12,785 nucleotides of DNA from Gammaproteobacteria bacterium (GCA_024638345.1 JAHEKL010000054.1:1-12785); one strand, 5' to 3'; counted from the stretch's first letter, positions 1-7,072 are shown. Program-made: numbers and translations. Notes: generated from the letters alone by a model not told the origin.

Positions 1-884
1 GCGATCTCCTCCAGCAGGTCAAGGATCGTGTGGTCAGCCCGGACCTCCTGGTGAACCTCAGAACCGTTCAGGGATTCGACCAGGTGGCCTCCGAGGCCTC
101 GGGGGTGAGCATCGGTGGTCTCATCACCCTTGAGTCGCTGGCGAACGATCCCTTGATCCAGGCCGAGTACACGGTTCTGTCGGAGGCGGCCCACAGCGTC
201 GCGACCCCTCAGATCCGCAACGTGGGCACCCTCGCCGGCAACGTGGCTCAACGCCCCTGGTGCTGGTACTACCGGAACGGTTTTCCATGCTTCAAGGCCG
301 GCGGAAGCCAGTGCTTCTCGATCGCCGGGGAGAATCAGCTACACGCCATCTTCGGTGGCGGACCGAGCTTCATCGTGCATCCATCGGACCTCGCGCCCGC
401 GCTGGTCGCGCTCGACGCGTCCTTCCGAATCCTCGGGCCAGCCGGCGAACGATCGCTGGGGCCCGACGAGTTCTTCGTACTTCCGAGCGCGAACCCCGAG
501 CGCGAGAACGTGCTCGGACCGGAGGACGTGCTGACCGGTGTGACACTTCCATCGCCCGGACCGGGCACTCGAAGTGCCTACCACAAGGTGATGGACCGGG
601 AAGCCTGGACGCATGCGGTGGTCAGCGCGGCCGTGGTGCTCGGGATGGATGGGGACACGTGTGAGAGTGCGCGGATCGTGCTGGGTGGAGTGGCTCCCGT
701 TCCCTGGCGGGTCCCGGCGGTCGAGCAACTGCTCGTCGGGCAGCGGGTGACACCCGAGCTGGCTCGACGGGCCGGTGATACCGCCATCGACGGCGCGAGA
801 CCTCTGTCGAAGAACGGGTACAAGCTGCCCCTCACGCGTAGCGTGGTGGAGCGCACTGTGCTATCGGTCGCCACTTCAGCCTGA
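1..884 (+). CDS. Molybdenum hydroxylase (xanthine dehydrogenase family) FAD-binding subunit, 5' partial
   Basis: The reading frame is open from base 3 (first full codon Asp) to TGA at 882-884, so the N-terminus, with the usual first FAD loop, lies before the window. The first residues read DLLQQVKD, which fits the end of the family's AGGTDLL motif; the GTG at 30 is therefore internal, not a start. The second FAD-contact motif IRNVGTLAGN is present (codons near 213-242), followed by QRPWCWYYR. Three cysteines at codons 261, 288 and 312 are spaced C-x8-C-x7-C, then HAIFGGG and VHPSDLAPAL. This insertion resembles the class exemplified by PaoB/YagS, where an extra [4Fe-4S] cluster sits near FAD. 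Such subunits carry electrons between the 2Fe-2S and molybdopterin subunits of xanthine, aldehyde or aromatic-CoA oxidoreductases. Those partners are not in the window and are probably upstream. The substrate cannot be told from this subunit. Confidence 0.93.
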   Translation, partial: DLLQQVKDRVVSPDLLVNLRTVQGFDQVASEASGVSIGGLITLESLANDPLIQAEYTVLSEAAHSVATPQIRNVGTLAGNVAQRPWCWYYRNGFPCFKAGGSQCFSIAGENQLHAIFGGGPSFIVHPSDLAPALVALDASFRILGPAGERSLGPDEFFVLPSANPERENVLGPEDVLTGVTLPSPGPGTRSAYHKVMDREAWTHAVVSAAVVLGMDGDTCESARIVLGGVAPVPWRVPAVEQLLVGQRVTPELARRAGDTAIDGARPLSKNGYKLPLTRSVVERTVLSVATSA

Positions 885-924
885 AGCCGGAGGATCCGAC
901 GAGAGATTCCCGGGTGGGCCACGA

Positions 925-1305
925 ATGAATCGACGCGACTTCCTCCTGTTTCGGCGCGAGGGACGAGAGCGCACACTCGAGCTCTCCTGCGAGAGGCTCT
1001 ACATGCGTTGGGCCGACGCTCGGTCGGGTCTCGGCCAAGCCCATGCCGAGGCCGGCCCGGACCCAGGTTCCGGCTGGTGGATCGGCGAGCCGCCCACCGA
1101 AGTCAGAAGCTCGGGCGTGGAGGAGGTCCTTGCCGATCTCGAGAGCGGGCTTGCGAACGTCGAGGTGCTGCGGGTCGCCGACAGCGGCTGGCTCATGGAC
1201 GGCGAGTTTCGTGAGAAGGTCGAGGCCGTCTTCGACCGATTCCGTGCTCGCGGAGGGATGGTGCGGCTTCTGGACGCCTCACCGGACGCGGCGGAGCTCG
1301 AATGA
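925..1305 (+). CDS. Unrecognised small protein (126 aa) starting MNRRDFLLFR
   Basis: I do not recognise the family. The chosen ATG at 925 gives MNRRDFLLFRREGRERTLEL. The frame is open back to 775, but that part overlaps the end of the preceding gene and reads as arginine/proline-rich shadow sequence. The start RRDFLLF resembles the head of a twin-arginine signal, but no hydrophobic stretch follows: the next residues are charged, so export is unlikely. The rest is soluble-looking, rich in Glu, Arg and Leu. Its second half, roughly residues 68-121, looks like an alternating helix and strand unit (EEVLADLESGLANVEVLRV, then FREKVEAVFDRFRARGGMVRLL). The stop overlaps the ATG of the BON lipoprotein (ATGA at 1302-1305), so the two are probably translationally coupled. 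It starts 40 bases after the FAD subunit and may belong to the same transcript. No clear ribosome binding site precedes the start. Confidence 0.72.
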   Translation: MNRRDFLLFRREGRERTLELSCERLYMRWADARSGLGQAHAEAGPDPGSGWWIGEPPTEVRSSGVEEVLADLESGLANVEVLRVADSGWLMDGEFREKVEAVFDRFRARGGMVRLLDASPDAAELE

Positions 1306-1625
1306 GCTGCGCACGCCCCTGGTGGGCCCTGTGCGTTCTCCTTGCCCTGACCATCGGAGGTTGCGCGCCCGACGGACCCTCGGACGAAGAGCTCCGAGAG
1401 CGGGTCGAAGCCGCCCTCGCTTCCGCGTCCGATGTGCCCGGACAGCAGATCCAGGTCGAGGTGAGCGACGGGGTGGTGACCCTGAGCGGCTCGATCGTCT
1501 GCGAGGACTGCGGAGGAACTCAAACGCCCGGTGGACTGGGTACCGTGCAGCAGAGTCTGGGTGCAGTCGTGCGGGCCGTGCCCGGCGTGCAGCGGGTGGA
1601 GTTCTCCATCCGGACTCAGCCCTGA
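1302..1625 (+). CDS. BON-domain lipoprotein, 107 aa
   Basis: A signal sequence with a tryptophan/leucine-rich core ends in lipobox IGGC (Cys21), so the mature protein should be lipid-anchored in the envelope. Residues about 28-105 match a BON domain: an EELRERVEAAL helix, then a strand-turn pattern VEVSDGVVTLSGSIV, and a closing VRAVPGVQRVEFSI. BON domains occur in OsmY-like periplasmic proteins and are thought to bind membranes or envelope partners. An unusual insertion after the GxV strand contains a CxxC pair (Cys67, Cys70) followed by a glycine-rich loop. The pair could form a disulfide or bind metal; neither can be shown from sequence. The start codon overlaps the stop of the preceding gene, and GGAG at 1293-1296 lies 5 bases before it. 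The function is unknown; the lipoprotein and domain calls are firm. Confidence 0.88.
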   Translation: MSCARPWWALCVLLALTIGGCAPDGPSDEELRERVEAALASASDVPGQQIQVEVSDGVVTLSGSIVCEDCGGTQTPGGLGTVQQSLGAVVRAVPGVQRVEFSIRTQP

Positions 1626-1639
1626 GCGGAACCTGAAGC

Positions 1640-1668
1640 TGGACAGGTTGTAGGGGGGTCATTAGTGT
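1640..1668 (+). promoter_or_regulatory. Possible sigma70-like promoter for the ABC operon
   Basis: TGGACA (1640-1645; five of six bases of TTGACA) is followed after 17 bases by TAGTGT (1663-1668; three of six of TATAAT). Transcription would begin near 1675 and give a leader of about 140 bases containing all the hairpins described below. The -10 match is weak and the call rests mainly on spacing and position. The ABC operon may instead be read from the upstream genes. Confidence 0.3.
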
Positions 1669-1713
1669 ATTGGCCCGCCCCGAAGGGGACGGTCAGGTAC
1701 AGCCCGCAAGGTA

Positions 1714-1774
1714 TTCGCTCGAAGCGCCCGCATTCGCGAATGCGGATTCCTCTGGCAATCCCGCGTCGAGCGAA
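1714..1774 (+). promoter_or_regulatory. Candidate anti-terminator pairing in the ABC-operon leader
   Basis: The segment TTCGCTCGA (1714-1722) is perfectly complementary over 9 bases to TCGAGCGAA (1766-1774), which contains most of the left inner arm of the terminator hairpin at 1759-1789. The two pairings exclude each other. The self-pairing palindrome at 1728-1745 lies between the two strands and would bring them together. This is the usual geometry of an attenuator. The pairing is read directly from the sequence; its regulatory use is inferred. No known riboswitch class was recognised. Confidence 0.42.
1728..1745. repeat. 18-base perfect palindrome in the ABC-operon leader
   Basis: CCGCATTCGCGAATGCGG reads the same on both strands over all 18 bases. 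It could fold as a hairpin in RNA (with a short forced loop) as part of the leader structure, or be a DNA site for a dimeric regulator. It lies 86 to 69 bases before the GTG of the ATPase gene. Confidence 0.75.
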
Positions 1775-1798
1775 ACGGCTCGACCGGGAATTTTTTTT
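1759..1798 (+). terminator. Intrinsic terminator/attenuator hairpin directly before the RBS
   Basis: The left arm TCCCG plus GTCGAGC (one bulged C at 1764) pairs with GCTCGACCGGGA (1778-1789) around the loop GAAACG. This gives twelve base pairs, followed by one A and eight T (1791-1798). It is the only clear intrinsic terminator in the window. The T-run touches the GG that opens the ribosome binding site (1799-1806), leaving no room for a promoter between them. Transcripts of the downstream gene must therefore pass through this structure, which favours conditional termination over a plain end for the preceding genes. Confidence 0.72.
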
Positions 1799-1813
1799 GG
1801 GGAGGAGTTACAG

Positions 1814-2839
1814 GTGATATCGGTTGAAGGAGTGCGCAAGCGATTCGGACCGATCGTGGCGGTCGACGATCTGACTTTCGAGGTTCATCGCGGAGAGGTG
1901 GTCGGCTTTCTCGGTCCGAACGGGGCCGGCAAGACCACGACCATGCGAATGCTGACCGGGACCCTACAACCCGACGAGGGCACCGTTCGCTTCGAAGGTA
2001 AGCCTATCTCGGAGCATCTTACAGAAGCCAAGCGTCGGGTCGGGTACCTTCCGGAAGCCAACCCGCTCTACGACGACATGATCGTGAGCGAGTACTTGGG
2101 CTATGTGGGAGATCTCCACGGCATGTCGGCATCCGAAATGCGCTCGGGGATCGCGAGCGCGGTCGACGAGACCGGCATCGAGTCCGTGTTCTACCGCCCC
2201 ATCGGTGAGCTCTCGAAGGGATATCGCCAGAGGGTCGGAATGGCCGCGGCCATTCTTCACGGTCCCGAGATCCTGGTGCTGGACGAGCCTACCGAAGGTC
2301 TGGATCCGAACCAGCGGGTCGATATCCGCAGATTGGTGGTCGAGCTCGGACGTGAACGGACGGTGCTCCTGAGCACGCACGTCATGCAGGAGGTCGAGGC
2401 CACCTGCTCGAGACTCCTCATACTCAACAAGGGTCGACTCGTGGCGGAGGGTAGCGTCCACGAGCTCCTCTCGCGGCGTGCCGACGCGGTTCGATACATC
2501 GTGGAGGTCGAAGGGGACGATGTCGCGGCAGGGCTCGGTCAGCTCCCCGGAGTGCATACCGCTCGCTCGGAGGAGGTCGACGGTCGGCTCCGCGTATTTC
2601 TGGAAGTCGCCCACGGCGAGGAGCTTCGTCCCGAGATCTTTGCGCTCGCGAAGTCGCGGGACTGGACGCTGTGGGAGCTCCACCGCGAGCGCGTGAGTCT
2701 CGAGCAGGTGTTCCGCGATCTGACCCGGGAGCAGATGGACGAGGATGCCTCCGCGATCGATCCTCTCCCCGATGTCTCCGTCGGGTCCGTCGGAGGACCC
2801 GATGCGCCGGCGATCACGCCCGAGGAGGTGGTTTCGTGA
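1814..2839 (+). CDS. GldA-like ABC transporter ATP-binding protein, 341 aa
   Basis: This is the ATPase of an ABC exporter-type system and should bind the cytoplasmic face of the permease encoded next. Walker A is GPNGAGKTT (residues 34-42), a Q-loop region reads YLPE near 78-81, the signature is LSKGYRQR (133-140), Walker B is ILVLDEP (153-159), and the switch histidine is H189 in LLSTH. The LPE and LSKGYRQR variants are typical of the GldA/NatA group. After about residue 220 comes a regulatory-type domain, then an acidic, proline-rich tail. I chose GTG at 1814: GGGGAGGAG ends 7 bases before it and the product begins VISVEGVRKRFG as relatives do. A TTG at 1670 would add 48 residues encoded by the hairpin leader. 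The stop overlaps the permease start (GTGA at 2836-2839). Relatives work in gliding or in unknown envelope processes; the cargo is unknown. Confidence 0.94.
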   Translation: MISVEGVRKRFGPIVAVDDLTFEVHRGEVVGFLGPNGAGKTTTMRMLTGTLQPDEGTVRFEGKPISEHLTEAKRRVGYLPEANPLYDDMIVSEYLGYVGDLHGMSASEMRSGIASAVDETGIESVFYRPIGELSKGYRQRVGMAAAILHGPEILVLDEPTEGLDPNQRVDIRRLVVELGRERTVLLSTHVMQEVEATCSRLLILNKGRLVAEGSVHELLSRRADAVRYIVEVEGDDVAAGLGQLPGVHTARSEEVDGRLRVFLEVAHGEELRPEIFALAKSRDWTLWELHRERVSLEQVFRDLTREQMDEDASAIDPLPDVSVGSVGGPDAPAITPEEVVS

Positions 2840-5076
2840 TTGCTTCCATACTCACTGTGGCGAAGCGAGAGCTGCGGGGCCTCGTGGATCACCCCACGGC
2901 GTACGTGCTCGCGATCGCCTTCCTGGGCGTCTCTCTCTACCTCGCGTTCCGAAACATGTACGCCATGGGCGTGGCGAGCCTGAGGCCGCTGTTCGATCAG
3001 CTTCCCATCCTGTTCGCGGTCCTCATACCCGCCATCACCATGCGGAGCCTCGCCGAGGAGCGACGTGCTCGCACGCTCGATTGGCTTCTCGCACAACCTC
3101 TGGGAGAGGCTGAGGTGGTGATTGGCAAGTTCTTTGGCACCTGGCTTTTCGTGCTGATCGCTTTGGGAGGCACCCTGCCCACGGCCGTTGGAGTCGTGCT
3201 GGTCTCGGACGCGGACCCGGGCATCGCCGTGGCCCAATACGCCGGGGCGGCGCTTCTGGCCGGGCAGCTTACGGCCATAGGCCTCTGGGCTTCCAGCATC
3301 ACGCGAAACCAGATCACCGCCTTCATCGTGGCGGCGATGATCAGCTTCATCTTGTTCCTGGTCGGACTCCCGGGTATTCAGCTCGGTGTCTCCCCTACAC
3401 TGGGCGCCATCCTATCCAGGCTGTCCGTGCTCGGTCACTTCGAGAACGTCGCTCGCGGCGTGATCGATCTGAGAGATCTCGTCTACTTCGTTTCCGTCAG
3501 CGCGCTGTTCGTCATCCTCGCGATATCGGCCGTGTCCCAGTCGCGCCTCTCGCCCACGCGGCAGGATGCGACGCGCCTGCGCGTGGGGAACGCGGTCGTG
3601 GCCGTCATCGTGCTCGCGGTCAATCTCCTCGGTGGTCAGATCCATGGCCGGATCGACCTGACCCGCAACGATCTGTTCACGCTGTCCGATGGAACGAGGG
3701 ATCTTCTCGCGGACCTCGACGATTTGGTCCAGATCACATTGTTCGCTTCGGACGAGCTCCCGCCGGAGATCCAACTTCAGGCTCGAGACGTCCGGGACCT
3801 GCTGTCCGACATGCGAAGGGAAAGTGGCGGGAATCTGAGGGTGGCCGAGGTCGATCCCGACGAGGACGAGGAAGCCGCCGACCGCGCGCAGTCGTACGGG
3901 ATCGGTCCGCTGGAATTCAACGTACTGAGGGACGACGAGTTCGAGGTTCGCAGGGGCTACTACGGAATGGCGGTGACGTACGCGGATCAGCGTGAGGTGT
4001 TTCCCGTGATCCAACGCACGGACGATCTGGAGTTCAGACTCGCCTCGGCCATCTCGAAGATGACCGCCGAAAGCCGGAGCTCGATCGGTTTCGTCACCGG
4101 CTCCGGAGCCCGAGCCGCCGCCCAAATTCCGGGACTTCAGGAGTTTCTTGGGGACCGGTACGACTTCACTTCCTTCGACTTGGGGAGTGATTCGGTATCC
4201 GCCCCGTCTCCGGATTCGGTCGCGGTGCTCGTCGTCGCGGGACCGACCGCCCCCCTCGACCCCCTGACGGTCGAGCGCATCGAGGAGTTCGTCGATGCCG
4301 GCGGACCGGCGCTGCTGCTGATCGATCCCGTGCTGCTCGACCCGGAGATGCTGACTCCGCAGCCCGTGGCCAGTGGTTTGGAGCCGCTTCTCGAACAACG
4401 AGGGATTCGAGCCGTTGATGGGCTGGTCGTAGATCTGGCCTCGGCGGAGCGGGTGTCGGTAGGGCAGCAGGGCTTCTTCAACGTCATCGCGCCATATCCA
4501 CCGTGGCCCATCGCCCTGCCCGCCACGGATCACATCGTGACCCGCGGACTGGGGGCTCTCAGCCTCGGATGGGCCGGAGCCTTCGAGATCGTCGACTCCA
4601 CGCAGGTCACCTCGCTGTGGTCGACGAGCGATGCAGGGGCGATCTACGAGATCGGGCTACCCATCTTTCCACAGCAGGACTGGGAACTTCCCGAGGAAGA
4701 CCTCGGAGTCCTGACCCTCGCCACGGCGATCGATTCTGGTTCCGACACGATACAGACCACATCCGGACCTGGCCGCCTGGTCGTGGTGGGCGACGCCAAC
4801 TTCGTGGACGCGGAGTTCGCCCAGTCGAACCCGCAGAACATCACGTTCTTGGCCAACGCGATAGACTGGTTGGCGCAAGACGAGTCCCTGATCAGGATCC
4901 GGTCCAAGGATCGGACACCGCCAGCCCTCATCTTCACTTCCGACACTACCCGCGACCTGCTCAGGTGGGGAAACCTGGCTGGTGTTCCCGCGCTCTTCGC
5001 GCTCTTCGGGTTCGTGCGGGTCACCGGTCGGCGCCGTAGGGCCGAAGCTCGGTGGAAGGAGGTGGTCACCCCATGA
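2836..5076 (+). CDS. GldF-GldG fusion: ABC permease plus auxiliary domain, 746 aa
   Basis: The first 240 or so residues carry about six membrane segments (for example TAYVLAIAFLGVSLYLAF near residue 21) and match the ABC-2-type permease of the GldF group, including a cytoplasmic EERRARTLDWLLAQP loop. A seventh segment (VVAVIVLAVNLLGG) leads from about residue 272 into a large extracytoplasmic ABC_transp_aux/GldG-type region beginning RIDLTRNDLFTLSDGT. A last membrane segment lies at about 711-728, followed by a basic tail RRRR. In Bacteroidota these are two proteins, GldF and GldG; here they are one chain. GTG at 2836 is chosen: GAGGAGGTGG lies just before it and the ATPase stop overlaps it; the 55 codons upstream in this frame are shadow of the ATPase gene. 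The stop overlaps the next ATG. The complex probably couples ATP use to an envelope function; the substrate is unknown. Confidence 0.93.
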   Translation: MIASILTVAKRELRGLVDHPTAYVLAIAFLGVSLYLAFRNMYAMGVASLRPLFDQLPILFAVLIPAITMRSLAEERRARTLDWLLAQPLGEAEVVIGKFFGTWLFVLIALGGTLPTAVGVVLVSDADPGIAVAQYAGAALLAGQLTAIGLWASSITRNQITAFIVAAMISFILFLVGLPGIQLGVSPTLGAILSRLSVLGHFENVARGVIDLRDLVYFVSVSALFVILAISAVSQSRLSPTRQDATRLRVGNAVVAVIVLAVNLLGGQIHGRIDLTRNDLFTLSDGTRDLLADLDDLVQITLFASDELPPEIQLQARDVRDLLSDMRRESGGNLRVAEVDPDEDEEAADRAQSYGIGPLEFNVLRDDEFEVRRGYYGMAVTYADQREVFPVIQRTDDLEFRLASAISKMTAESRSSIGFVTGSGARAAAQIPGLQEFLGDRYDFTSFDLGSDSVSAPSPDSVAVLVVAGPTAPLDPLTVERIEEFVDAGGPALLLIDPVLLDPEMLTPQPVASGLEPLLEQRGIRAVDGLVVDLASAERVSVGQQGFFNVIAPYPPWPIALPATDHIVTRGLGALSLGWAGAFEIVDSTQVTSLWSTSDAGAIYEIGLPIFPQQDWELPEEDLGVLTLATAIDSGSDTIQTTSGPGRLVVVGDANFVDAEFAQSNPQNITFLANAIDWLAQDESLIRIRSKDRTPPALIFTSDTTRDLLRWGNLAGVPALFALFGFVRVTGRRRRAEARWKEVVTP

Positions 5077-5981
5077 GCTCGAGAACACTCAGTCGGCTCT
5101 TCGCTGCGGCACTCGGGCTGTTGGCCGTCTATTTTCTCATCACCTTGATTCCGCGAGGTGGGGACGGGCCCTCCGAAGAAACGGACGAGTGGAGTGGGTT
5201 CTTCTCGCGGCTCAACCGAGTCACCGTGGACGCGGTTCGATTCGACAGCCCGGATGGACCGCGGGTCCTGTCGAGAGCGGGCGACGCGTGGCTGATCGAC
5301 GGGGTCTCCGCCGACTCGGGAACCGTCGCTCGCTTCTGGGAGTCGGTCGAGGAGGCAGCGATCACCGAGCTCGTCGCCCGCAACCCCGACAACCACGCCA
5401 GAATGGGACTTGCCGCGAATTCGGCGTTCCAGATGACCTTCGAGCTGGACGAGGAGACGAGGAGCCTGCTGGTGGGAAATCAGGGGCCCTCCTCGACCGC
5501 TTTCGTGCGTCGGCCGGAGAGCGACAATGCCTACCTGCTCAACAGCAACCTTCGCGCCTACATCATCCGGTCACTCTCGGACTGGCGTGATCGACGGGTC
5601 GTCGTGCTCGACACCGCGAGGATCGCGCGGGTGGAGCTGAGCTTCCCCGCGGACTCCTACGCCATCACCAGAGGAGACGGCGCCTGGCAACTGGTCGGCG
5701 GCGGTGAGGTCGACGAGAGCGCCGCACGCGGACTCCTGGAGGAGCTGGGAACTCTCCGCGCAAACGGGTTTCTCGAGGAGGGCGACCCTCTTCTGGATGC
5801 GCCCGGGACCACGGTCGTGACGGCCCTCACCGAGGCCGGGGACAGCTTGGCTACCCTCACCCTCGGCGGAGAAGAGGGGGATCGCTGGGTCACGGCCGAG
5901 GGCAACGACACCGTCTACCGACTTCCGGGCTTCAGAGTCGATCGGCTCGTACCCTCGAGGGAGCGGCTCGAAGGAGGATGA
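5073..5981 (+). CDS. DUF4340 domain protein, membrane-anchored, 302 aa
   Basis: One N-terminal membrane segment (residues about 9-26) is followed by a long extracytoplasmic part. Two repeats of the DUF4340 pattern are visible: VDAVRFDSPDGPRVLSRAGDAWLI and, in the second half, VELSFPADSYAITRGDGAWQLV. Each is followed by a helix and then a strand-rich stretch. The segment ending RAYIIRSLSDWRDRRVV is also typical of the family. DUF4340 proteins are regularly found next to GldA/GldFG-type transporters and are presumed periplasmic partners; no biochemical role is established that I can name. The ATG at 5073 overlaps the permease stop (ATGA), with AAGGAGG at 5056-5062 ten bases upstream, so it is the third member of the operon. 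An earlier in-frame ATG at 5052 would add seven residues, but it lies before that ribosome binding site. Confidence 0.92.
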   Translation: MSSRTLSRLFAAALGLLAVYFLITLIPRGGDGPSEETDEWSGFFSRLNRVTVDAVRFDSPDGPRVLSRAGDAWLIDGVSADSGTVARFWESVEEAAITELVARNPDNHARMGLAANSAFQMTFELDEETRSLLVGNQGPSSTAFVRRPESDNAYLLNSNLRAYIIRSLSDWRDRRVVVLDTARIARVELSFPADSYAITRGDGAWQLVGGGEVDESAARGLLEELGTLRANGFLEEGDPLLDAPGTTVVTALTEAGDSLATLTLGGEEGDRWVTAEGNDTVYRLPGFRVDRLVPSRERLEGG

Positions 5982-6000
5982 CCCCGCGCGGCGTGTGGCT

Positions 6001-6660
6001 TCAGCCGGCGAAGCTCGCGATCAGAAAGAGAATTGGCACGGGTGAGACGGCGACGGCGCAGACGAGGAGAAAGCGCCAGTAGCGGAACTGCCCGCTCAGA
6101 CCGGCGAGAAGCGCGATTCCGCCCCCTCCCCCCACGACGACGTTACCGGGCACGTTGATGGCCAGGGCGATCAAGAGGTATCGGTGTCGTCCGAAGCGCT
6201 CGGCGGCGCGAGTCGGAGCCGCCGCCCGGAGCCTTGCCATAGCCCGGCTCGGTGACGTCTCCACCCACTTCTGGATCCTCTCACGGGCGGCCGTCAGGCG
6301 CAGCCAATCGAGGAATGCGAGGAGCATCGAGGGCGAGAGGCGCCGCCCGGCGAGGAAGGCCAGTGAGAGACCACCCAGGGTGCCCAGGTATACGAGAGCC
6401 ACCCCGGTTCGGCCGAACAGTAGCATCAATGCGATCCCCAGCTCGACCCCCGGCACGAACGGAATCGAGAGCGCGAGCGCGTAGATCAGGATTCCGAGGG
6501 CGAGGGTCCACGAGCTCCAGCTCGCGAGCCTGAGTTCGGAGAGGAGTGACCCGGAGCCGCTGTAGATCAGCGCAATGGCCCCCACAACCAGGGCGAGTCG
6601 GAGGAGGGCCGTGATCACCACCCTCGAGGGGAGGCTCTCGCTCGGCTGCCGAGGGCTCAT
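6001..6660 (-). CDS. VTT/TVP38-TMEM64-like (DedA-related) membrane protein, 219 aa
   Basis: The protein is mostly membrane-embedded. The sequence around PFVPGVELG (residues 67-75), followed by LLFGRTGVALVYLGTLGGLSLAFLAGRRL, fits the VTT pattern of a proline/glycine re-entrant motif, then a glycine-rich helix ending in GRR. The C-terminal region, with YWRFLLVCAVAVSPVPILFLI, also fits. Family members are linked to lipid scrambling or transport and to envelope stress, but the role of this bacterial branch is unknown. The match is by pattern, and a divergent subgroup is likely because the central region with RMAMARLR-like basic stretches is unusual. The ATG at 6660 has GGAGGA almost touching it, an unusually tight spacing; GTG codons some 13 codons inside are alternatives. 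It starts 16 bases after the DUF302 stop, probably in one transcript. Its stop faces the DUF4340 stop 19 bases away. Confidence 0.66.
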   Translation of the reverse strand: MSPRQPSESLPSRVVITALLRLALVVGAIALIYSGSGSLLSELRLASWSSWTLALGILIYALALSIPFVPGVELGIALMLLFGRTGVALVYLGTLGGLSLAFLAGRRLSPSMLLAFLDWLRLTAARERIQKWVETSPSRAMARLRAAAPTRAAERFGRHRYLLIALAINVPGNVVVGGGGGIALLAGLSGQFRYWRFLLVCAVAVSPVPILFLIASFAG

Positions 6661-6676
6661 TCCTCCACCCTCGTCC

Positions 6677-7072
6677 CTAGAGGCTGTCGATGACCCGACG
6701 GAGGCGCGTGCGGACTTCGTCCGCGATGGTGCCGAGGCTCTCGTTCTCCACCGCCTGCATCGATGCTCGCGGGTCCACGGCCGCGACTTCCACGCCGCCC
6801 TCGCCGCCGTCCACAGCCTGCAGGATCACGTTGCACGGCAGCATCGTGCCGATCTTGTCCTCCGACTGGAGCGCCTGGTGTGCGAAGCCCGGGTTGCAGG
6901 CACCCAAGATCTTGTAGGCCCGAAAGTCCACATCCAGCTTCTGCTTGAGCGTCGCGCGGACGTCGATTTCGGTGAGGACCCCGAACCCCTCCTTTCTCAA
7001 CGCTTCTCGCACACGGCGCTCGGTGTCCTCGAACGGGGCTTGTATCGTGCGAGCAAAGTAGTAGTCGGTCAT
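6677..7072 (-). CDS. DUF302 domain protein, 131 aa
   Basis: The whole protein is one DUF302 domain. Diagnostic segments are GFGVLTEIDVRATLKQKL (about residues 29-46), YKILGACNPGFAHQAL (about 53-68) and IGTMLPCNVILQ (about 74-85), containing the two conserved cysteines of the family. There is no signal peptide or membrane segment, so it should be cytosolic. The function of DUF302 is not firmly known; the fold is a small alpha/beta domain often found near redox, metal or stress genes. The ATG at 7072 has no clear ribosome binding site. It lies 53 bases after the dehydratase gene and 16 bases before the membrane-protein gene, and is probably co-transcribed with both. Confidence 0.93.
   Translation of the reverse strand: MTDYYFARTIQAPFEDTERRVREALRKEGFGVLTEIDVRATLKQKLDVDFRAYKILGACNPGFAHQALQSEDKIGTMLPCNVILQAVDGGEGGVEVAAVDPRASMQAVENESLGTIADEVRTRLRRVIDSL

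Noticed and set aside
925..960. Tat signal peptide on the small gene product
   Set aside because: RRDFLLF is followed by charged residues instead of a hydrophobic core and a cleavage region.
1670..1813. TTG start giving a 48-residue N-terminal extension of the ATPase
   Set aside because: The extension is encoded by the hairpin leader, has no resemblance to ABC ATPases, and a strong ribosome binding site precedes the GTG at 1814.
2671..2835. In-frame upstream extension of the permease gene
   Set aside because: It overlaps the ATPase gene, reads as an arginine-rich shadow, and the GTG at 2836 has both a ribosome binding site and the 4-base overlap.
5982..6000. Bidirectional terminator between convergent genes
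   Set aside because: The 19 bases contain CCGCGCGG but no usable stem-loop with a T-run. The 9-base gap at 10492-10500 likewise holds nothing.
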